Shown in pieces: positions 22,516 to 34,200 of a stretch of 64,000 nt of DNA (positions are counted from its first letter, which is position 1; each line of letters opens with the position of its first letter). The notes below the pieces were generated by a model. It saw only the letters and a program-made list of their open reading frames with translations, was not told the origin of the DNA and ran no database searches. The translations under genes were made by a program, and so were the position numbers. This DNA is from Anaeramoeba flamelloides (Eukaryota > Metamonada > Anaeramoebidae). The DNA lies in assembly GCA_027625915.1 (NCBI GenBank), contig JANTQA010000048.1:3224001-3288000 (forward strand). The letters run 5' to 3'.

Positions 22516-23398
22516 TCAAAATAAAAAAAATCTAACTAAAATATCATAAAAAAAATAGGTTTTTTTTAACTTTATAAGAACAAACAATTCTTTTATAGTC
22601 AAAATTATTGATTCCCTATTTGAAAGAGATTCATCTGATTTAAAATACTTTTAAAATATAATAAAATTGCCTCATAAGTGCCAAGAAAAAAAAAATCAAA
22701 TTTTATTTACTGTTTAATTTTAAAAACAAACTTAATGGAACCTTAAATATGGATTTTATCATTTAAATCATAAAATATCTTCCAAAATATTTTTTTATCA
22801 TAGATCCTTTCATAACCAATAAAGTTTATTTTAAGTGAAGTTATCAAAAAGGGTAAAATTTGCAATTGTTATATTTTTTTTGAAAAAATTATTTTCTTAT
22901 TGTGATGGGTTTTATGTTCTGAACCCTTAAAACTTAACCCACTGTAATATACATTTTATACAAATTTAAGAAAACATTTTCTAACTGAGAAATCTTGCAA
23001 TTAATGATAAAACCTTTCATTTTTTTTCTTAAAAATGATTCAGTTTAATTCACAAAAACAATTTGGAAAAACTTTTGAATAGTATTGTATTTATATCTTA
23101 ATCCTTAAGAATTTCAATCGATTTGTATTTTATATTTTTCAATTGTTGTCTTGAATACACTGAGTTGAATTTGTAATTCATACAATCGAGTTTACGATCT
23201 CAAAGATATTATCTGAGGGATTTTGATTGTTCTGTTAACTATTTTTTACTACAACTCTAGACCTAAATTCACAGAGTTATAGCTTTAATTATTCGAAAAT
23301 AAAAATATAAAATAATTTCTCATTTTTTTCATTTAATGTTGATTTCTTCACAATTCTTTGTATAAGTTTATTAAACCAAACAAAAAAATCAATTTAAA

Positions 23399-26300
23399 AT
23401 GAATTCTGACTATTCAGTGGAAGAAATCAAAAAGATGTGGAATCGTAAAAATGTAAATGAGAAATACACCGAAAAAGATCCTTATTTGCAAACGAATTCA
23501 ACTTTTCGGAGTGGCTTACATTGGTTGTGTGGATCTAAGCACGTAAAGGCTAACCTCGAAAAAATGAAGTATTTGTACTCACTGGGAGCCAACCTGGATC
23601 TTCAATCAGACTCGTGTCAACGAAGCACACCATTAGACCTTTTATGTTGGAAACCGCAACATAATTCTGAAATTGACAAATGCATTTTTTATTTGATTGA
23701 GAACTGTTCAAACCCCTTTTTAAATGAAAACCCTTTGTGTGACGAACGGGGGATTGGAATTTATTTGAAAAAAAAGTGTCACTTTAATTTTAATGATTCC
23801 TTTTATAAAATCTACTTGTCCCTCCTTAAAAATGTGCAAACATCAACAGAAACCAAAAATAAGCAAGGCACTAAAGACGAGGAAAATGTGAATAATGGAA
23901 ATTTAAAAAGGACGTCAACAAAAACAACAAACACACCAAAACAGTCTTGTAAATTGACTCTCAGTATTTTTGATCTTTTAAGGGGAAACGAAATTGGGCT
24001 TCTCAAAAGAAACAAAAAGATAAAAACCAAAGAAAAAGAAAAAGCAAAACAAAAAAACAAAATCTTAAATCTGAACGAACAACTAAAAAAACATTTTGGT
24101 ATTCGTTTCTTACATTTGCTCTTTCTGTTAATAAATCAAAATCAAATAAGAATTCGAAATTTAAGAATCATTGAAAAATTAATTACTTGCAAAATCATTG
24201 ATACAAATTGCCAAATGATCTTAAATTTAACGCCACTACATATATTGTGCTTAAGCGAAAGTAAAAACATTGAATTAACCCAAAATTTAATTGAGATTTA
24301 TTATGAAAATAAGGGTAAAATAACATCTAAAAATGATTTTGGGCAAAATGCCTTAATGCTATATTTGTTACAAAAAAATAAATCACTGAGAATTATTAAA
24401 AGCCTAATTTCAAAAGCTACCAATATCAATGAACAGGATTTAAAAGGAAGATCTCTATTATTTTATTTATTTAATGGGAATAAGAACCCCTATCAAAGCA
24501 CTAACAAAAAAAACAAAGAGAAAAAAAACAAAGAGAACGTCAAGGAAAAACAAATAGAAAAAGAAAAGCAAATGGCAATTGAAAGAGAAGAAAAGGATTA
24601 TGAAATTATGGAATATTTAATTCAAAATGGAATAGATGTTAATCTTCTAGACAACAACCACAACACTATTTTACATTTGGTTTGTAGCCAAAAAAAACCA
24701 AATTTAAAAATAATAAAATTATTATTAAGTTCAACAAATATTAACATTGATCAAATTAATAAAAAAAAATCAACTGCACTTCATTTGTTATGTACAAATA
24801 AGAATAAAAACAACAAAAAAGGATTGTATTTTCAAAGTATCAAATTATTAATTGATTATCAAGGAAATCAGAATTTCTTTAATAATCAACAAAAAAATTG
24901 TATTCAATTGATATGCTCAAATCCAAATTGTACAATAAAAATTTTACAATATTTAATCTCTAAAGGTGGGGACTTGGATAGTAGAATGAATAACAAAATT
25001 CAAATGAATTGCTTTCATTTATATTGTCTTCAAAAAAAAATTAAAATAAAAATTTTAGAATTTATAATCAATAACGGAAAAAATATTATTAATAAAATTG
25101 AAAAAGACGAATACTTAACCGGCTTTGATCTTTTTCTCAAATATTCTGATTCAAAAAGCAGAGACAATTATGAACAAATTCTTGGTTTTTTATTAAGAGA
25201 ATATTTGGATTACTTTGAAAACTTAAACAACATTAATAGCAAAAACAATAACCATGGAAATAATTCAAATACAAAAAACAACAAGAAAATTCAATACAAG
25301 AAAGACAACACATGCTATAATGACGATAACCCAAACAACAATAATAATCATAGCAACAATATATTAAATAATAATAACAGTAATGATATCGATTACGGCA
25401 ACGATGAAATAAAGGGAACTGAAGATATAAATAAAATCAAAAAGATCGAAGAAAAATCAAAAGAAAAAGAAAAAGAAAAATCAAAAGAAAAATCAAAAGA
25501 AAAAGAAAAAGAAAACGATTTTAACCAAGTAAATAATAAAATTCAAAATAAAAACCACAAAAACAATAACAATGAACATAATGACGATAATAATATAAAT
25601 AATCAAAATAACAACACAAAAGATCAAGATGAAAAAAAATACTTCACGCCACTCCATTCTTGTTGTAACAAAAATCTATTAGATCTATTAGCGATCAAAT
25701 ATTTATTAAAATTTGGAATAAATATCAATTCTGAAGATCGGCATAAGAACACTGCATTTCATAATATATGTCAAAGAAAAGACATAGATATTGAAATGAT
25801 CGATTTTTTTTTAAATAATGGAGCAAACTTTAATCATGAAAACAAATATGGCATTACTCCCTTTACAACACTTTTTTTGAATGATATCAACAACCCACCT
25901 TACCAATTAATCAAAAATTTATTAAATAATGATAATAAAAATGAACAAAAAAATAAAAAGAACAACAACAATAAAAATGGAATAAATATTAATTATCAAG
26001 ATCAAATAAACGGGGATACGATTTTACATACATTATCAAAGAAGATTAATAACACTAATACAAATATTCCCCAAGAATTCTTCAATTTTTTGATTGATAA
26101 TGGGTTTGACCTAACTATATGTAACCGACAAAAGGAACCAGTGTATTTTTATATTATTAAAAATTTAAATAAATATTCTCAAAATGCACTTGAATATATT
26201 ATTAAAAAAAAAATAATAAATTTACAACATCAAAATTTAAATAATGAGTCGCTAATTCATTTTTTATTTCACAATTGTCAAAATGAAAAAATTACTAAAA

Positions 26301-28297
26301 AAAAATACAAATTTTTTCTATTAATTTCCGATGAATTAAATTTAGATATTCTTAATTCACAAAACTTGACAAATCAAAATAGTTTCATACACTTACTTTG
26401 CAAAAGTAAAGCTAATGAATATAAAACAGATTATTATAATGACTATTGTGACAGGAAATTAAAAATTTTGAAATCTTTAAAAAGGAGATATGCGATAAGG
26501 CTCAATTTAGTTAATAAAGATAATATGACTGCGTTGCATTTATTCTTTGAAAACAGACGACGGATTAATATTAAATTGGCAAAATTTCTTCTTAAGAACA
26601 CTAATCCCAATATACAAGACAATTCAAAACAAACCGCATTGCATCTTTATTTAAAATTGCACAACACACTAAATTATCAAGTTTTAAAACATTTCTGTGA
26701 ACATGGAATTGATCTAAATTTAAAAAATGATAAAAAACAAACACCACTGCATTTATATTTATATAGAAAAAAAACAAAAGAGATTAATCTTGATATATTC
26801 GAATTGTTTTTAAAAAACGGTTCAAATATTAATGCACAAGACATCAATTTACAAACACCACTTCATTATTTTTCGGGATATAATAATTATAATTTTTTCA
26901 CTTATGGGAAGGATATTGACATTCTGGAAATATTTTCAAAATATAAAGCAAATTTTCTTCTTAGAGACAATATAAAGAATTACACAACGTTGGAATATTT
27001 CCTACTGTCCCCATACGTTCGGCGTTATGCCCCCCGTAGACGTGAGAACAAAGTCATCGAAATCGTTCTTTCTAAATATCCAATTGAACAAACATCAAAA
27101 ATATTTGAAACCATTATACGGCGTTGTATCACACTGAGAGGAATTACACACATTGGTCTTTTCGAAGGCTTGCTAGATATACTCCCAAGCAAATATTTTA
27201 GTAAAAAATTACAACTTGAGATTATCAATAAAATAACCCACCTGACGAGATTGACGACGAATTGCTTAAAAAGGTTAGCCGAAAAGGATTTCCCAATAAC
27301 AAAAATATTTTATCAAGAAAATACATTTTTGCATATATGCTGCCGCTGGGGAGCAAATGTGGAGATAATTCAAACGCTCCTAAATAAAGGAATTGATATA
27401 AATTCTGTAAATACTTATCAAGAAACACCACTACACCTAGAGTTACAACAAATTCATCTTGGCAAAACCGATGACATCATTTTTATGCTTGATAACGGTG
27501 CAGATCCAAAATTAAGAGACTGCAGAGGCCGTTCTGCATTAGACTATATATTAAAAATGACCAATTTCAAAATAGTTCACCAATTGATTGAATTGCTATT
27601 TACAAAATATAATTTTCAAATTGATCCACAAAAACCCGATCAAATTTATAACTTTGTTCGAGAACATAAAAATTTTTCCCATAACCATGAAATAATTTTG
27701 AAAATATTGGGTCTTTTATTAAAACATGGATCAAATATTAATTTTCAAGACTTCATAAATGATACGCCCTTACATTATCTGGCCTTATTAGCAGATACGT
27801 TAAGTATCAAAATACTTGATTTTTTTATTCAAAATGGCGCAGATATCAATCTTAAAAATAACTCTGGTAGGCCACCCCTTCACTGTAATCTTGGCAGGTT
27901 TCCAAATTTTATTAAAATGGCCGAGTTTTTTTTAAAACAAGATATTAATATTTTTAATCAAACTGACAATTTTAATAATACTATACTTCATGGTGTATTA
28001 CGATCACCTCGTCCAAATCTTGAACTGATACATTTTTTACTACAAAAAAAAAACACAGATATTAATATTTTGAATTATCAAAATGAAAATATTTTATTAT
28101 TGGCTTGTAAAATTAGTGTAAATCATGTAAATTTTCTTGAATTAAAAGATTTTTTGCTTTTATTGGAAATTGTCCAATTAACTTTAAAAAAGAAAACAAA
28201 ATTAAATAATCAAGATGATTCCTTTTTAAAAACAGCACTTCATTTTATTTGTGATAAAATTAAACCATTGATTAAATTTATTGATTTTAATTATTAG
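23399..28297 (+). CDS. Large ankyrin-repeat protein
   Basis: An intact single-exon frame of 1632 residues, almost entirely ankyrin repeats. Typical consensus pieces recur throughout: TPLHILC, TALHLLC, FLIDNGFDL, TPLHYLALLADTLSIKILDF, FIQNGADINLKNNSG. Spacing is near 33 residues with longer loops, and roughly 25-30 repeats can be guessed by eye. About residues 605-745 form an Asn-rich, Lys-Glu/Lys-Ser repeat linker separating two ankyrin blocks. No BTB, kinase, SAM or membrane segment was seen. Ankyrin arrays mediate protein binding, so a scaffold role is likely, with no known partner. The ATG follows an A-rich leader (TTTAAAATG) and the stop is TAG. The last repeats run right up to the stop, so a longer ancestral C terminus is possible. 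Confidence 0.9.
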   Translation: MNSDYSVEEIKKMWNRKNVNEKYTEKDPYLQTNSTFRSGLHWLCGSKHVKANLEKMKYLYSLGANLDLQSDSCQRSTPLDLLCWKPQHNSEIDKCIFYLIENCSNPFLNENPLCDERGIGIYLKKKCHFNFNDSFYKIYLSLLKNVQTSTETKNKQGTKDEENVNNGNLKRTSTKTTNTPKQSCKLTLSIFDLLRGNEIGLLKRNKKIKTKEKEKAKQKNKILNLNEQLKKHFGIRFLHLLFLLINQNQIRIRNLRIIEKLITCKIIDTNCQMILNLTPLHILCLSESKNIELTQNLIEIYYENKGKITSKNDFGQNALMLYLLQKNKSLRIIKSLISKATNINEQDLKGRSLLFYLFNGNKNPYQSTNKKNKEKKNKENVKEKQIEKEKQMAIEREEKDYEIMEYLIQNGIDVNLLDNNHNTILHLVCSQKKPNLKIIKLLLSSTNINIDQINKKKSTALHLLCTNKNKNNKKGLYFQSIKLLIDYQGNQNFFNNQQKNCIQLICSNPNCTIKILQYLISKGGDLDSRMNNKIQMNCFHLYCLQKKIKIKILEFIINNGKNIINKIEKDEYLTGFDLFLKYSDSKSRDNYEQILGFLLREYLDYFENLNNINSKNNNHGNNSNTKNNKKIQYKKDNTCYNDDNPNNNNNHSNNILNNNNSNDIDYGNDEIKGTEDINKIKKIEEKSKEKEKEKSKEKSKEKEKENDFNQVNNKIQNKNHKNNNNEHNDDNNINNQNNNTKDQDEKKYFTPLHSCCNKNLLDLLAIKYLLKFGININSEDRHKNTAFHNICQRKDIDIEMIDFFLNNGANFNHENKYGITPFTTLFLNDINNPPYQLIKNLLNNDNKNEQKNKKNNNNKNGININYQDQINGDTILHTLSKKINNTNTNIPQEFFNFLIDNGFDLTICNRQKEPVYFYIIKNLNKYSQNALEYIIKKKIINLQHQNLNNESLIHFLFHNCQNEKITKKKYKFFLLISDELNLDILNSQNLTNQNSFIHLLCKSKANEYKTDYYNDYCDRKLKILKSLKRRYAIRLNLVNKDNMTALHLFFENRRRINIKLAKFLLKNTNPNIQDNSKQTALHLYLKLHNTLNYQVLKHFCEHGIDLNLKNDKKQTPLHLYLYRKKTKEINLDIFELFLKNGSNINAQDINLQTPLHYFSGYNNYNFFTYGKDIDILEIFSKYKANFLLRDNIKNYTTLEYFLLSPYVRRYAPRRRENKVIEIVLSKYPIEQTSKIFETIIRRCITLRGITHIGLFEGLLDILPSKYFSKKLQLEIINKITHLTRLTTNCLKRLAEKDFPITKIFYQENTFLHICCRWGANVEIIQTLLNKGIDINSVNTYQETPLHLELQQIHLGKTDDIIFMLDNGADPKLRDCRGRSALDYILKMTNFKIVHQLIELLFTKYNFQIDPQKPDQIYNFVREHKNFSHNHEIILKILGLLLKHGSNINFQDFINDTPLHYLALLADTLSIKILDFFIQNGADINLKNNSGRPPLHCNLGRFPNFIKMAEFFLKQDINIFNQTDNFNNTILHGVLRSPRPNLELIHFLLQKKNTDINILNYQNENILLLACKISVNHVNFLELKDFLLLLEIVQLTLKKKTKLNNQDDSFLKTALHFICDKIKPLIKFIDFNY

Positions 28298-28584
28298 GAA
28301 GTATTCTTATTTTAATTATTAATTTTTTTTTTTATTTATTTTATCTTATTAGCATTATGCTTATTAACATTATTATGATAATTATTAAAATTCTTTTATC
28401 GATTGTTTTTATTTTAAGACAAGTAAACTTCCTATTTTTTCTTTAAGGAAAACATAAATAAAAAGTATTTTTAAACTTAAAAAGAGGTGGCAAGAATAAA
28501 ATTTTCATTCAATAAAAAATCAATTTTTTTTTTTTTATTAGGAAGGGAGGGAATTAATCTTTTCTTATAGCCAGAAGGCTTTTT

Positions 28585-29180
28585 TTTAATTTGAGAAATA
28601 AACTGAAAAGTAAAGAAATTTTCTGTTTATTTCTTAAATTTAAAAAAACCGCCGTTAGGTTTTATGTTTTCGGTAAGTGTCGTAGAGTTTTAGCTTTTCT
28701 TGAGTTTTCTGTTAATTTGTGAAGTGTTCTAGGTTTTTTTGAGTTTTCTATTTTATTTGTGAAGTGTTCTAGATTTTTTTTTACTTTTTAAAATAAACAG
28801 AAAATTTTTTAAGATTTTCTGTTTATTTCCATATAAAATAGAAAACCTAACCTAACCTACCTAACACACAAAAAAAAATATCTTTGGCTTTTCCAGAATT
28901 TAACAGAATTGAGTAAAATCTTTGATTTTTCTCTATTCTTTCAATTTCTAAAAAAGCACCCATACGTTTCTTGAGTTTTCTGTTTATTTGTGATTTGTTC
29001 TAGGTTTTTTTTTTTACTTTTTCAAATAAACAGAAAATTTTAATAATTACGGTTTATTTCAAAAAGTAAAATAAACCTAAAGAAAATCAAGAGATTTTCT
29101 AAATAAAATAGAAAACCTTAAAAAAAACTTGAACACTTCTAAAATAGAAAACCCCAATAAAACCTAGGCACCTGAGGTAC
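28585..29180. repeat. Degenerate repeat block H2, downstream of the ankyrin gene
   Basis: Several internal repetitions of GAGTTTTCTGTTTATTTGTG, of GTTCTAGGTTTTTTT and of AAATAAACAGAAAATTTT, in both orientations, with a CCTAACCTAACCTACC run. It shares these motifs with H1, so the two blocks flank the ankyrin gene. No terminal repeats or target duplication could be fixed. Confidence 0.45.
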
Positions 29181-29915
29181 TCTACTGCACTGGGAGACAC
29201 TCCATAACACTTCTAATGTACGCAACAAAACTACTATTTATTGATATTATCAGCAAACATATTTTTTTTTAAATATTCTTATTCATTCTACCCAGAACTA
29301 TTTATTATTAAGTTGAATCTAAAATTATTCGGATTTACATTTTAATAAATTGACATTTTCTATCACCCTATCAAGTAATTCATCCTTTTTTTTTTTTTTT
29401 ATATATAGGAAATTTCAGTTGTTTTAGATACTTCTTACCCTAATAGTACTAATTGTTTTCGAAATAAAATTTTTAATTTGAATTTTTATCAAAGAATTCT
29501 TCGATAATGAATTTATAAAAAATTATCTTAGAAAGAAAAATTTATAATTAAAAATTATATCGTTATATATATTTGAAAAATAACTTGATAAAAAAATTTT
29601 TAAAGCTTAGTAAATTTTTCTTGGTTCTTGTGATTTTATTATTTTTCAAAAGGAAATTTTATAACAAATTTTTTTTTTTTTGAAAAGTTTGTCTACACTC
29701 CAAAAAATTCTTAGTTTTAATGATTAAAACACATCAAACTCCACTGGAATTTTTTTTTTGGAACATTTGCACCCTAACATTGCCCAAAATACTTGATTAA
29801 ATATTTCATTCATTACTACAGACATTTTGACATCACATAGAAGTTTTTTTTTATCTATTGATTACTACCCAATAACAATATCTAGCATCATATATATTTG
29901 AGTATTAATACTTCT

Positions 29916-29927
29916 AATAATAATAAT

Positions 29928-29968
<41 letters not shown>
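29916..29968. repeat. AAT then AT microsatellite
   Basis: A short AAT run passes into about 37 bp of alternating AT. Confidence 0.95.
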
Positions 29969-29971
<3 letters not shown>

Positions 29972-31209
29972 TAAATTTATAAAAAAAATAATAATTTTTT
30001 TTTAATTGTAAAATTTGGAAATTGTTTCAACAAGAATTTTTTTTATATTTAAATGGTTTAGTTAATAGTTCAAGTCAGATTAGTAATTAATTTTATTTTT
30101 AATATATGAAATTTTCGAATTTTTGACATTTTCAAATATAGACATAAAATAAACAATATTATTGAATAAGAGAAGATATATCATAACTTATTTTACATTA
30201 TCTGTTTTAATTAAGATTGAAAAATTGATTTTCATAATGATTTTTTTCAAATTTTTTACTAATAACAAAATTCAAAAATAAAAAAATCAAATTTTTAAGA
30301 TTATTCTCTTATTTTCGAATAATATTTAAAAGTTACTTTCTATATTTTTTTTAAAATTTTGAGTTGATTACTTGATCTATTTTTTTTTTTTTTTGATTTG
30401 AGTCCAACATATGAAATAGAATTATTTTACATTTTTTTTTGTTCTTTTATTCAAGTATTTTCTATTACGTAAATAAAAGTTTTTGAAAATTATTTATATT
30501 AAACTTTTAATTTCAGCCTAAATAAAAGAATTTTATTTTTCTCAATATTTAATATTTATTAATATTTTGACTGAATAAAAAAAATGATAATTAATGAGTA
30601 AAATATTTTTTTATTTATTTATTTAATCATAAAATTAACAACTTTGTTTGATAGTTATTATTAAAAAATCAATATATTGAGTTTTGAATAACTATTATTG
30701 CAATACAATTTCTATTTTTTTTTAAATAAAAATAAAAGTTTTAAAAAAATGTAAAAATGAATAATTATTATTTTTTTTCCAATATCAAAAAAAAAATTCA
30801 AGTTCAAAATTTACTTTATCCTTGAACTATTTTTAACTTTTAATTATAATTCAAATTTGGATTACTGATAAATAACAACAATAAATTTATTCACACATTA
30901 ATATCATTTTAAATCTTTTATTTTAAACTTGATGAAATTTAGGTAAATTCATGTCACTAAGGGATATATCTGAAAAATCAAGAAAATATGTTTTGTTAAA
31001 AAATTTCACTGATTATGTAAAGTATAAAAATGCAATAAAACAAATTTAAAATGATAAAAGTTAAATATAATAAGTTGTAAAGATCTTTAGTTTTGAAATA
31101 TTCAATGGCAATAAAAAAAATTTTCAAATATAATATTTAAATATTTTTTATTAGAAATTTAAATATTTGTTTTAATTCCTTTGTGATAAATAAACTAATT
31201 TTGAACAAT

Positions 31210-34200
31210 TTAAAAATATGAATTTTCGGATTCATCATCTGAAGAATCTCTTGAATCCTGTAAATTGTTCAATTCCTCTAAATAATTTCTACTTTTAGAT
31301 TTTCTACCCTTTCCCCTCTTACTTCCATAATTATTTTGGTTATTCATATTATTATCTCTTTCATTCTTTTCATAATTATTCATTCTACCTCTACCCCTAC
31401 CCCTACCTCTACCCCTGCCTCTGCCTCTTCCCCGCCCCCTTGGTCTCCAATTTGAATCCTTTCTTGTATGCCTTTGGAATGATTTACCATGCTGTTCGAA
31501 ATCTAGAATTGTATTTTCTGGCAACTGAAGCATCTCGAAGAGTTTATCTCTAATGGTATCTAAAGCATTTTGATCATGTCCATTTCGATTCCAGATTGAA
31601 ATAATGTCTTCTTGATCTCGAATACTTACAACAACACCACAAATTTCATCGGAAGGTAAATCAAATTGTTCAGAAATTATGGCTATGATCTTGATAAAAA
31701 AAAAAAAAAAAACAAATTATAAATTTTTCCAAATTTTAAGAAATTATTAAATAAACTCCATTTTGCTCAAAATGGTACCCTAAAAAACAAAAATTCAATT
31801 TTTTTTAAGAATCAACCAACAGACAGTTGTTTAAAAATAAGAGCAATAATAAACTTCTGACGAGAGTTGATAGTCATAAAAGAAATACCTTAACAAACAT
31901 TAATTTTAGGAAAAAAAAAAAATGTTTAAAAAAAATTTTTTGGTGAACTTTCATTGCAACCTTCCCAATATCAATTCAAAAGAACTAAATTTTGTCTTGT
32001 TTACTGTTTTTTTATAATCCAATAAGACGACTATTTGAAAAAAGTAAGGACGGAAAGTTTGAAAAGATATTGCACAGACAGGCTATTTCACTCTCTTAAG
32101 CAATTTGAGTAACACTTTTTAAAATTTTTGCTTCTGACTTTTTTCAAAAAGTGAATATGGTTTTTTCAAATTTTTATTTTAAATTCACGATCAAACAAAC
32201 CCCTTAAAGAATTTCCGTATTTTATTCCGAATAGCAATTAATTATATATCTTTAGCACGAATTATTGACTTTAAAGAATGTTAATCTATTAGATCTTTGT
32301 AGAATTGTAAAATTTAGGTTTTTTTTCGGAAATTTATACCTTGGTACAAAAGCTTTTTTCTCTAATCAAATTTGAAATATGTCTTGAAAAGGTTCGAAAA
32401 TCCATAAGTCCTCTCGGATCCCCTTCGCTTTATATTCAAGTATTGCCGAGTTGAAGGTAAGAGTACAAATAAACTTCAAAATTATATGGAGGGAAAGTTC
32501 AGCCAGGGTTTAACAAAATATATTTCAAATTTTTCCTTGGAATGTTCAAAAATTTCGAAAAGTTTTTTTGATCAATAAATATTTTCGATTAAAATCCAAA
32601 AAAAAAACAAAGAAATTATAAGTATTTTGATTTTCATTCAACAAATAATCAATTAAATGTTTTTTTTTTTTTTTCTTTCGACATTGTTTTCCAACCCCTA
32701 GAGAGAACAAAATACTGATACCCCTTCAAAAGATTTGGTAGAGGAAATTTTAATTTTTTGAAAACCACAGAACAATTCTTTTGTATCTACGGAACCTGTG
32801 AAGAAATCCACTTTTCTAAATAACTGGAATTACTGCTTTCTGAAAATATCTCTACCACCTTTTTTTAGCTTTTCTCTTCTACAATTAAGAACTATCTAAA
32901 ATAAACCCACCATGGGGGTCTTACTAATTAAAGCATAGGTAAATTAGACTCTTTATCTCTTGGGATCCAGAAGAACAATAAAATTTCAAATTTTAGGAAA
33001 TTTAGTTAATCTTGCCATATCATATACTTAATTGGGAGATGTTAGTAAAACCCAAAACCCAACCATGTTTCTTCTAATTAAAGTATTGTCTAGTTTCCAA
33101 TAAAAACCTCTGAAAAAATCGAGTTTTATCACCTAGGATAGTCTTGTTGTTTTGAGTATATACTAACATCTCCCAATTAAGTATATGATATGGCAAGATT
33201 AACTAAATTTCCTAAAATTTGAAATTTTATTGTTCTTCTGGATCCCAAGAGATAAAGAGTCTAATTTACCTATGCTTTAATTAGTAAGACCCCCATGGTG
33301 GATTTATTTTAGATAGTCCTTAAGATTACTAATATCTCAATCTTTCAAGGTTTTCCAATTGGGTTGTTGATCAAGTCTTTAGTGAAAGAGTTTTGGGATT
33401 TAGTGAAGCTCAAAAAATGTACAAACTCATTTTGCATTTAGTAGTAATTAATGAAAAAGTTTACTTTTTTCAGAAGACAAAACTTTTCTTTGTAATGGTA
33501 TATTGTTTTAGAAACGATTTGAAAAATCCAAAATAGAAGCAAAAAAAAATTAAGGCAATTTTCCTTTTTTCAAATTTTTGAGCATAACTTTAAATAAAGC
33601 ATTTTATAGGTTTAAAGGCAAGGGAATTCTGCAAATGAGTTGATTTATGAAATTTTGTTTGAAAAACAAGTGTTTTGAAAGCTGGGCTATCAAATTTAGA
33701 AAAAAAAAGGAAGGAAATGGGACTAAAAATTGTTGAATATATTTTTTTGAATTTATTAGTATTATTAAATAATAAAATTCATTAGTACTTTTTTTTTCAC
33801 ACTATTGAATTTACCAATTTGATTATCTCAAGTTTGTTGAAGTTGAAAATACTTAATACGTAAAGCTTTGAGGAAAAACTTTGGAGAAAAAGGACGATCA
33901 AAATTCCAAATGTTTTTCAAAAAAAAAAAAAAATTAAAAATCAAAAGAAAAGTAAGAACCAGAACCAAAAACCGTTTGTTGAAATGGGGGATTGAAAGTT
34001 CAAAAATACTACAAATTTTATAACTAAAATAAATTTTTTAAAATCTGTTGTGGTTTGAGTTTTTGAAGAGAGAAATTCATAGCCATAATTCTCTCAAGTG
34101 AAATTTAAGAAAAAATAGAAAAGGTAAATATTTACGATCTGTTCAAAATAACGAGATGCAAGACTTTTTCTGATACGCAATTTGATAGAACACCCATTTA

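Larger units (their letters stand above)
17131..23398. other. 6.3-kb gene-free spacer
   Basis: Contains element A3 with nested B (17970-19259), element C3 (20660-20857), a short tandem repeat (21551-21590) and a degenerate repeat block (22055-22515). The rest is AT-rich with no frame resembling a protein. 22516-23398 is the upstream flank of the ankyrin gene. Confidence 0.6.
28298..31209. other. 2.9-kb spacer with repeats
   Basis: Holds repeat block H2 (28585-29180) and an AAT/AT microsatellite (29916-29968). 29970-31209 is featureless A/T-rich sequence, the 3' flank of eIF4E2. Confidence 0.6.

Noticed and set aside
32390-32410. GGTTCGAAAATCC, resembling a tRNA T-arm / B box
   Set aside because: No A box, acceptor stem or anticodon arm can be drawn around it.
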